A stretch of DNA of 60,966 bases, taken from NCBI GenBank assembly GCA_947459295.1, contig CANHCY010000011.1, positions 1 to 60,966 on the forward strand. The letters are read 5' to 3'. This document shows positions 55,078 through 60,966 of the stretch, piece after piece. This stretch comes from Chitinophagaceae bacterium (GTDB taxonomy: Bacteria > Bacteroidota > Bacteroidia > Chitinophagales > Chitinophagaceae). The notes beneath the pieces are model-generated. The model did not search any database and was not told the DNA's origin. It saw only the letters and a list, made by a program, of their open reading frames with translations. Every line of letters begins with the position of its first letter. Position 1 is the stretch's first letter. The position numbers were made by a program, and so were the translations under genes.

Positions 55078-55839
55078 ATGCAGGAAGACCTTAAGCCTCA
55101 AATAGATCCCAGTCGTTTACCGGAACATGTTGCCATCATTATGGATGGTAATGGGCGTTGGGCACAAGAAAAAGGCGAAGACCGTTTATTTGGCCATTTT
55201 CATGGCGTAGAAAGCGTTAGAAATATCGTGGAAGGTGCAGCAGAATTAGGTATTGGCTATTTAACACTCTATGCATTTAGTACCGAAAATTGGGACCGCC
55301 CAGCGAATGAAGTAGCAGGTCTCATGAGTTTACTGGTTGATACCATCCGAAAAGAAGTTCCTACATTAAATAAAAACAACATTCGTTTGCAAGTTATTGG
55401 GGACAGGCAAATGCTTCCTGATTTTGCGCAAACTGAACTTGAAGAAGCCCTTGAGTTAACGGCTGGCAATACTGGATTAACGCTTATTATGGCGCTGAGT
55501 TATAGTAGCAGATGGGAAATTATAAATGCGGTGAAGCAAATCGCTTTGGATGTTCAGGCAGGCAGTTTGGACCCGCAGTTAATTACACAAGATACCTTTG
55601 CTGACTATTTGTGTACAAAAGGAATTCCAGATCCGGCACTTGTGATAAGAACCAGTGGCGAATTTCGTATAAGCAATTTTTTATTATATCAACTTGCTTA
55701 TGCAGAGCTCTATTTTACCCCTATATTGTGGCCAGATTTCAGAAAGGCTCATTTAAATGAAGCAATACTTGATTTTCAGCAAAGAGAACGTAGGTTTGGT
55801 AAAACAGGAAAACAAATTCAAGAAGAAGATAAGGTCTAA
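55078..55839 (+). CDS. uppS: Isoprenyl transferase (undecaprenyl diphosphate synthase)
   Basis: The 253-residue cis-prenyltransferase makes undecaprenyl diphosphate, the lipid carrier for peptidoglycan and surface polysaccharides. Conserved motifs are IIMDGNGRWAQEKG (catalytic Asp), GVESVRNIVEGA, LTLYAFSTENWDRP and VIRTSGEFRISNFLLYQLAY, with the closing YAELYFT motif. The length is slightly above the usual 240-250. It lies between the DUF6089-like gene and bamA in the conserved Bacteroidota envelope cluster. Confidence 0.95.
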   Translation: MQEDLKPQIDPSRLPEHVAIIMDGNGRWAQEKGEDRLFGHFHGVESVRNIVEGAAELGIGYLTLYAFSTENWDRPANEVAGLMSLLVDTIRKEVPTLNKNNIRLQVIGDRQMLPDFAQTELEEALELTAGNTGLTLIMALSYSSRWEIINAVKQIALDVQAGSLDPQLITQDTFADYLCTKGIPDPALVIRTSGEFRISNFLLYQLAYAELYFTPILWPDFRKAHLNEAILDFQQRERRFGKTGKQIQEEDKV

Positions 55840-55991
55840 ACACCATATGTATTATATAATTATTTAATAAGTTATAGCGATTTAACAAAGACTTTTCATT
55901 ATTCCCGTTAATTTGCTCCACTTATAAGAACTAAAATAGACGAAATCTGCTGTGGTGAAAGATCAGCCAGCGATATAACAAATAGAAAAAG

Positions 55992-58727
55992 ATGCAGAAA
56001 GTGTACAAATTATTGATGTTGGCAATCGTTTTATCGCTTGCAAGTACTGTAGCCAGTGCGCAAGAAAAAAAGGATACGATTATTACCAATGTTGATGCGG
56101 ATCTTATTAATATTTACAATCAAAAAACGCCCAAAAAATATAAAATCAGTGCTATTAAAGTTACAGGTAATAGCTTTTTTGATGAAAACCTTTTAATCTC
56201 GATTGCCAATGTTAATGTTGGAGATGAAGTTGTTATTCCAGGCGGCGATTTATTTTCTAAAGCCATTACAAAATTATGGGGGCAAAACTATTTCTCTGAC
56301 GTAGAAATTTTTATTACAAAGCTTGAAGATAAAAATATTGAAATTGAAATTGCGGTAACTGAACGTGCACGTTTATCTAACTTTTTATTTAAAGGCGTAA
56401 GTAAAAGTGACGCAGAAGATTTAACCGGTAAGACAGGACTTGTCCGCAACCGCGTGATCACAGAAAACATGAAAATTTCTGCGGTAGAAGCCATTAAAAA
56501 ATTCTATGCCGAAAAAGGTTTTCAAAGTGCACAAGTTAAAATTTTAGAAAAATCAGATTCGACTTACGAAAACACTTTATTACTTGATTTTGTAATTGAT
56601 AAAGGTCCTAAAGTACGCATCAACAATATCAATTTTGGAGGTAATACCGTAGAAGCGGGTCTCTTAAAAAAGAAATTAAAAGAAGTTCACGAAAAATCTA
56701 GACTTACTTTATTCCCTGTATTTGATGAGCCTAAAATTGTGAAAACACAACGTTATAGCTTTGAACAGTACATGAAAGAAAAAGGTTTTTTGACATTTAC
56801 AAAAACCAAAAAAGTTCTTGATCCCTATGCGCGTATAAAATTTTCTAGTGCCAAGTTTGACACTAAAAAATACGAAGAAGACAAAGACAATATTTTAGAT
56901 TATTATAACTCACTTGGTTATAGAGATGCGACCATTGTTAATGATACCGTTTATTACAATGGAAACGGACATATCAATATCGATATCAAAGTAAGTGAAG
57001 GTCGCCGTTATTATTTTGGTAACATCACTTGGAGAGGTAATACAAAATATTCAGATTCTATTTTAACTGCCATTTTGGGTATACGTAAAGGCGATATTTA
57101 TAACCTCGAAACCCTAAATAAAAAATTAGGTAAATCTGCAGCAGCAGAAGGTGGTGATATCAGCGGTATTTATCAAGATGATGGTTATTTGTTTTTTAAT
57201 ACTGACCCTGTAGAAACTGCGGTATACAACGATACCATCGATTACGAAATCAGGATTATTGAAGGTCCTCAGGCGACCATAAAAAATATTAAAATCTTTG
57301 GTAATGACCGTACCAAAGAACACGTGATTCGAAGAGAACTAAGAACCATTCCAGGTGAGAAGTTTAGTAGAACAGATTTAATGCGTTCACAACGTGAAAT
57401 TGCGCAGCTCAATTATTTCAACCAAGAAAAAATTGGTATCGATCCAAGACCTAATCCAGATGATGGAACCGTAGACATCAATTACACCGTCGAAGAAAAA
57501 TCGAGTGATCAATTAGAATTGAGCGCCGGTTGGGGTGGATTTATTGGACTTACGGGTACCCTCGGTATTTCTTTCAATAACTTTTCTGTTAGAAATATTT
57601 GGAAGAAGCAGGCATGGGATCCACTTCCAATGGGAGAAGGTCAAAAATTAAGTTTGCGTGTACAAAGTAATGGTAAGGCATTCCGTTCTTATAACTTCTC
57701 TTTCACCGAGCCTTGGTTTGGTGGCAAAAAAAGAAATGCGTTAACGCTGAGTGTATTCAATACCAAATTTGGACAAACATTTGATCCTATCACAGGGATG
57801 TTTGATCCAAATGCTGCAGACTCAAAATACATTTCTACTACAGGTGCCACCGTGAGTTTAGCAAAACAATTAAAATGGCCCGATGACTTTTTCTCACTTT
57901 CTATTGGGTTAAACTATACGCGTTATAAGCTTAGCGATTATGCTATTGATCCAAGAAATTTACCTGGATTTGATAATGGTATTGTAAATAACGTGAATCT
58001 AAAAATTGCATTACAGCGTTCATCTATTGACCAGCCGTTATATCCAAAAAGTGGATCTACATTTTTATTTAGTGTGCAAGCCACACCACCGTATTCTTTA
58101 TTCAATAAAAATATCCAAACTAGCGCCAACCCTTACAAGTGGATTGAATACCACAAGTGGCGTATGAATGGCGAGTGGTTTGTACCTATTGGTAGGCCAC
58201 ACGGTGAAGACCGCAACAAGCAGTTTGTAATTAGAGCTGCTGCCAAATTTGGATTCTTGGGTAGATTCAATAAAGATTTAGGCATGTCTCCTTTCGAAAG
58301 ATTCCAGGTAGGTGACGCGGGTTTAAGCAATCAGTTTGCACTTTTAGGTTTTGACATCATTGCGCATAGAGGTTACCCAGTGTACGAAAATTCAAATCCA
58401 AAAATCAATCCAGATCAGCAAAGAGCGAGCCAATACTTTACCATATTTAATAAATACAGTGTAGAACTTAGATATCCGCTTAGCTTAAATCCGAGCAGCA
58501 CCATTTATGCACTTGGTTTTTATGAAGCAGCGAATGGTTGGTACAATTTCAAAGATTATAATCCATTTAAACTTCGCAGATCTGTTGGTTTAGGTATGCG
58601 TTTCTTCTTACCAATGTTTGGTCTTTTAGGGTTTGACTATGGTGTTGGACTCGATAGATTTACGCCAAATGGAGCGATGAAGGATGCGGCAAGATTTACC
58701 TTTATGTTAGGTTTTGAACCAGAATAA
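55992..58727 (+). CDS. bamA: Outer-membrane protein assembly factor BamA
   Basis: The 911-residue Omp85 protein inserts beta-barrels into the outer membrane. A signal peptide (about 1-23, ending ASAQ) is followed by a region of multiple POTRA domains (about 45-490), marked by SAIKVTGNSFFDENLLISIA, INNINFGGNTVEAG and IKNIKIFGNDRTKEHVIRR, and a C-terminal barrel (about 500-911). Barrel features include SAGWGGFIGLTGTLGISFNN and the conserved GxGRF-like GDAGLSNQFALLGFD loop region. It is followed 16 bases later by the ompH genes, a classical chaperone-insertion gene set. The preceding 152-base gap (55840-55991) holds no gene, only AT-rich sequence with a weak TTAATTTG box. Confidence 0.95.
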   Translation: MQKVYKLLMLAIVLSLASTVASAQEKKDTIITNVDADLINIYNQKTPKKYKISAIKVTGNSFFDENLLISIANVNVGDEVVIPGGDLFSKAITKLWGQNYFSDVEIFITKLEDKNIEIEIAVTERARLSNFLFKGVSKSDAEDLTGKTGLVRNRVITENMKISAVEAIKKFYAEKGFQSAQVKILEKSDSTYENTLLLDFVIDKGPKVRINNINFGGNTVEAGLLKKKLKEVHEKSRLTLFPVFDEPKIVKTQRYSFEQYMKEKGFLTFTKTKKVLDPYARIKFSSAKFDTKKYEEDKDNILDYYNSLGYRDATIVNDTVYYNGNGHINIDIKVSEGRRYYFGNITWRGNTKYSDSILTAILGIRKGDIYNLETLNKKLGKSAAAEGGDISGIYQDDGYLFFNTDPVETAVYNDTIDYEIRIIEGPQATIKNIKIFGNDRTKEHVIRRELRTIPGEKFSRTDLMRSQREIAQLNYFNQEKIGIDPRPNPDDGTVDINYTVEEKSSDQLELSAGWGGFIGLTGTLGISFNNFSVRNIWKKQAWDPLPMGEGQKLSLRVQSNGKAFRSYNFSFTEPWFGGKKRNALTLSVFNTKFGQTFDPITGMFDPNAADSKYISTTGATVSLAKQLKWPDDFFSLSIGLNYTRYKLSDYAIDPRNLPGFDNGIVNNVNLKIALQRSSIDQPLYPKSGSTFLFSVQATPPYSLFNKNIQTSANPYKWIEYHKWRMNGEWFVPIGRPHGEDRNKQFVIRAAAKFGFLGRFNKDLGMSPFERFQVGDAGLSNQFALLGFDIIAHRGYPVYENSNPKINPDQQRASQYFTIFNKYSVELRYPLSLNPSSTIYALGFYEAANGWYNFKDYNPFKLRRSVGLGMRFFLPMFGLLGFDYGVGLDRFTPNGAMKDAARFTFMLGFEPE

Positions 58728-58743
58728 TATTTAAATTAGAAGC

Positions 58744-59259
58744 ATGAAAAAGTTATTATTTGTGGCTTTGATGGTACTTGGTACAACCATGGGCGCATCA
58801 GCGCAACAGCGTTATGCCGTTATTGATACCAAGTACATACTTGAACGTATTCCAGCGTATAAAGAAGCCGATGCCAAGCTAAAACTGATTGGCGAGCAGT
58901 GGCAGAAGGAAATTGATGATTTACAAGTACAGCTCGACAAAATGTATAAAAACTATGAGTCTGAGCAGTTTATGCTAACAGAAGCCCTTAAAAAGAAGCG
59001 TGAAGACGAGCTTTTTGAAAAGGAAAAGCAGGTACGTGATCTTCAAAAAAAGCGTTTTGGCTACGAAGGCGACCTTTTTAAAGAGCGTCAGCGCCTCATA
59101 AAGCCGGTTCAGGACAAAGTATACGATGCCATTCAAAAAATAGCTACCAGCCGTTCTTATGACTTCGTTCTCGATAAAAGTGAAGGAATAACCATTATAT
59201 TTGCCGACCCGAAACTTGATAAAAGCGACGATGTGCTTAAAGAGTTAGGGATTAAATAA
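58744..59259 (+). CDS. OmpH/Skp-family periplasmic chaperone 1
   Basis: The 171-residue periplasmic protein has a signal peptide (ending GASAQQ) and a long helical coiled-coil body (about 40-125) rich in Lys, Glu and Gln, typical of Skp/OmpH chaperones that escort unfolded outer-membrane proteins to BamA. The N-terminal RYAVIDTKYILERIPAYKEA strand-helix and the C-terminal FVLDKSEGITIIFADPKLD are family features. It lies 16 bases after bamA and shares the operon with a second OmpH-like gene. Confidence 0.9.
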   Translation: MKKLLFVALMVLGTTMGASAQQRYAVIDTKYILERIPAYKEADAKLKLIGEQWQKEIDDLQVQLDKMYKNYESEQFMLTEALKKKREDELFEKEKQVRDLQKKRFGYEGDLFKERQRLIKPVQDKVYDAIQKIATSRSYDFVLDKSEGITIIFADPKLDKSDDVLKELGIK

Positions 59260-59313
59260 AAACACAAAAAGTTTAAATAAACAGTTCTAACAAAAATTCA
59301 AACACTCTCTACA

Positions 59314-59922
59314 ATGAAGAAATTATTATTTGTTTGTGTGGTTTTAGCAGCCAGTCTATTATTCTCTAATAGCACAAACGCGCAGGTTAAAATTGGTTAC
59401 TTTGATGAGCAAAGTTTATTAAGCCTGTTTCCAGATATTCAAAAAATTGATACAGTAATCAACAATTTCGTTAAAGATTCTTTGAATCCTGAATATGCAT
59501 ATACGGTGCAAGATTACCAACGTAGAGATAGTCTTTTCAAAAAAGATTCAGCTACCATGCCTGCTAAAGCAAGAGAACTCGCTTTATCTGATTTAAACCG
59601 TTTAGGTTACAAATTAGCAAACTGGCAGCAGTATGCACAAGAAATGCAAAATGGTAAAATGGAGCAATCACTTTTGCCCTACAGACAAAAGATGGTAACT
59701 GCTTTACAACAAATCGTTGCTGAACAAAAGTATACGCTTGTTTTAAAGACAGAAACATTGTCTCCGTACATGCAACCTAATATCTTGGATAACTTAACGA
59801 TCCGTGTAGCGATGAAGTTAAACCTTGCTTTGCCACAAGAAATTATGGATGCTTGGAAACAAGCGGGTGGCGTGGTTCCTGGTGCACCTGCTAAAACAGC
59901 AGCACCTGCAAAAAAAGGATAA
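59314..59922 (+). CDS. OmpH/Skp-family periplasmic chaperone 2
   Basis: The 202-residue paralog has a signal peptide (ending NSTNAQ) and the same strand-helix-strand plan (KIGYFDEQSLLSLFPDIQKI, helical middle, then KYTLVLKTETLSPYMQP). Its middle region is less charged and more divergent than the first OmpH, and it ends with an Ala/Pro-rich tail (GAPAKTAAPAKKG). It begins 54 bases after the first, with no promoter or terminator I can find between them. It is followed by the intrinsic terminator at 59950. Confidence 0.85.
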   Translation: MKKLLFVCVVLAASLLFSNSTNAQVKIGYFDEQSLLSLFPDIQKIDTVINNFVKDSLNPEYAYTVQDYQRRDSLFKKDSATMPAKARELALSDLNRLGYKLANWQQYAQEMQNGKMEQSLLPYRQKMVTALQQIVAEQKYTLVLKTETLSPYMQPNILDNLTIRVAMKLNLALPQEIMDAWKQAGGVVPGAPAKTAAPAKKG

Positions 59923-59949
59923 AATAGCTTTTACAAACTATTTATAAAT

Positions 59950-59985
59950 GAACCCCGTCTGTTAAAGGCGGGGTTCTTATTTTTG
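59950..59985 (+). terminator. Intrinsic terminator after the bamA-ompH operon
   Basis: GAACCCCG (59950-59957) and CGGGGTTC (59969-59976) form a perfect 8-bp stem that extends three more pairs inward, one of them a G-U wobble, to a 5-base loop. The stem is followed by TTATTTTT. It is well placed 28 bases after the second ompH stop. Its T-tract overlaps the -7 box of the murI promoter. Confidence 0.8.
59978..59985 (+). promoter_or_regulatory. -7 promoter box for murI
   Basis: TATTTTTG matches TAnnTTTG, lies 3 bases before the murI ATG and overlaps the terminator T-tract. If real, the mRNA would start at or next to the ATG. No -33 element could be identified because the hairpin occupies that position. 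Confidence 0.4.
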
Positions 59986-59988
59986 TGT

Positions 59989-60813
59989 ATGCAAACAAAA
60001 AAGCCAATCGGTGTATTTGATAGTGGTTATGGTGGTTTAACCATCCTAAAAGAATTGCAGCTTGCTCTTCCTATGCATGATTTTATTTACCTCGGAGACA
60101 ATGCGCGTGCGCCATACGGTCCAAGGTCTTATGAAACGGTATATCAGTATACTTTAGAAGCCGTAGATTGGTTGTTTGACAAAGGTTGCGATTTGGTTAT
60201 TTTAGCTTGTAACACGGCTTCTGCAAAAGCCCTTCGAACCATTCAACAAAAAGACCTTGCTAGCCGTGGCAGCCATAAAAGAGTGCTGGGCGTTATTAGA
60301 CCAACCACCGAAGTACTGGGTCAATATTCTACGTCAAAAGAGGTGGGCATTGTGGGTACCAAGGGTACCGTAGAAAGCGAAAGTTACCCCACAGAGATTG
60401 CTAAATTTTTTCCAGAAGTAAAAGTGTTCCAGCAGGCCTGTCCTATGTGGGTGCCCATTATCGAAAATAGGGTTTACGACACCCAAGGAGCCCAGTTTTT
60501 TGTAGAACAAGACCTGAATGCCCTTTTTGCAAAATCGGGTGCTATTGACACTTTATTACTTGGTTGTACGCATTATCCATTATTAATAGATACTATAGAG
60601 TCACTTGTGCCCAAAGGCGTTAAAGTACTTACGCAGGGTAGTATTGTAGCAGCAAGCCTAGTCGATTATTTAAAAAGGCACCCGGGTTTGGATGCTGGCA
60701 TTACGAAGCAAAGTGACTGTGTTTTTTACACCACAGACGCCACCGCAGATTTTGATGCACATGCAGCTGACTTTTTGGGCTATTCGGTGCATTCTTTGCC
60801 CGCTACGCTTTAA
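59989..60813 (+). CDS. murI: Glutamate racemase
   Basis: The 274-residue enzyme makes D-glutamate for peptidoglycan. The two catalytic cysteines lie in LACNTASAKAL and LLGCTHYPLL, and the N-terminal GVFDSGYGGLTIL motif carries the catalytic Asp region. YLGDNARAPYG is also diagnostic. The ATG at 59989 is preferred over the TTG two codons upstream, which belongs to the promoter box. Length and motif order are standard. It closes the envelope-biogenesis cluster. Confidence 0.95.
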   Translation: MQTKKPIGVFDSGYGGLTILKELQLALPMHDFIYLGDNARAPYGPRSYETVYQYTLEAVDWLFDKGCDLVILACNTASAKALRTIQQKDLASRGSHKRVLGVIRPTTEVLGQYSTSKEVGIVGTKGTVESESYPTEIAKFFPEVKVFQQACPMWVPIIENRVYDTQGAQFFVEQDLNALFAKSGAIDTLLLGCTHYPLLIDTIESLVPKGVKVLTQGSIVAASLVDYLKRHPGLDAGITKQSDCVFYTTDATADFDAHAADFLGYSVHSLPATL

Positions 60814-60966
60814 TAATTGACTTTTTTGGAGCTGATTATCAATCAGTTAAAAAAAATCTTTCTTCCTTTTTTAACTTACACCTACTTTTCCTTACTTTTG
60901 CCGTCCTTTCACAAGACAGCAGCATGGTGACTGCCGTATATGAAACGAAACAAGATTAAAGGGTTA
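60814..60966 (+). other. Intergenic region with promoter box and possible start of next gene
   Basis: The 153 bases after murI contain a weak hairpin (AGCTGAT and ATCAGTT at 60830-60848), an A/T-rich tract, and TACTTTTG at 60893-60900, a consensus -7 box. An ATG at 60940 opens a frame reading MKRNKIKGL up to the window edge, basic as in a signal peptide, so a next gene may start there. A competing ATG at 60924 gives only an 11-residue peptide. Nothing more can be said without the next bases. Confidence 0.4.

Noticed and set aside
1..60966. tRNA, rRNA or riboswitch in the intergenic gaps
   Set aside because: All gaps are under about 155 bases and none shows a tRNA cloverleaf, conserved rRNA sequence or a recognisable riboswitch core.

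Overview
The window looks like a low-GC chromosome segment from a Bacteroidota bacterium, probably of the Chitinophagaceae type. The evidence is: a giant surface protein ending in a gliding-motility/type IX secretion C-terminal sorting domain, a gldC gene, an IPExxxVDY-family gene, Bacteroidota-type promoter boxes (TAnnTTTG), the absence of Shine-Dalgarno sequences, and the order nadK - DUF6089-like - uppS - bamA - ompH - ompH - murI. The family-level placement is inference. I see no phage, insertion sequence, CRISPR array, rRNA or tRNA gene. No gene-free stretch exceeds about 155 bases.

Positions 1-16107 hold one gene that is already open at the left edge: at least 5368 codons of secreted adhesin-like protein. 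It has about 40 immunoglobulin/PKD-like repeats, two PA14-like domains each inserted into a repeat, further PKD-type domains and a type B sorting domain. A convergent operon of three genes follows (16108-19242, minus): an arabinose-5-phosphate isomerase, a mannose-1-phosphate guanylyltransferase and a ketoacyl-ACP synthase III-like enzyme, which points to envelope polysaccharide precursors. Next come recQ, a DUF3089 lipoprotein, a 2-oxoglutarate/Fe(II) oxygenase coupled to a chromate-type transporter, two exported proteins of unknown role, an RND efflux adaptor/pump pair, and pdxH.

Positions 31754-34375 (minus) hold an unusual pair: a transketolase C-terminal subunit without its partner, downstream of a gene for only the N-terminal half of carbamoyl-phosphate synthase large subunit. 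From 34.5 to 47.7 kb lie bcp, a serine beta-lactamase-like hydrolase, feoB, an M28 aminopeptidase with PDZ domain, an IPExxxVDY protein, selD, birA, rsfS, ftsH, a LUD-domain protein, lpxH, an MscS channel and a MerR regulator.

From 47.8 kb to the end there is a divergent glycosyltransferase-like gene, gldC, a YqeY-like gene, a CvpA-family gene, an alpha/beta hydrolase and a CBS protein. The envelope-biogenesis run follows: a small Omp85 protein, nadK, a DUF6089-like barrel, uppS, bamA, two ompH/skp-like chaperones and murI. Together these supply the lipid carrier (UppS), D-glutamate (MurI), outer-membrane protein insertion (BamA) and its periplasmic chaperones. The most notable observations are the two PA14 domains inserted at the same point of their host repeats, the half-length CarB paired with an orphan transketolase subunit, the 564-bp higher-order repeat in the adhesin, an 11-bp inverted repeat covering a TTG start, and several promoter boxes sitting only 3-6 bases from a start codon.
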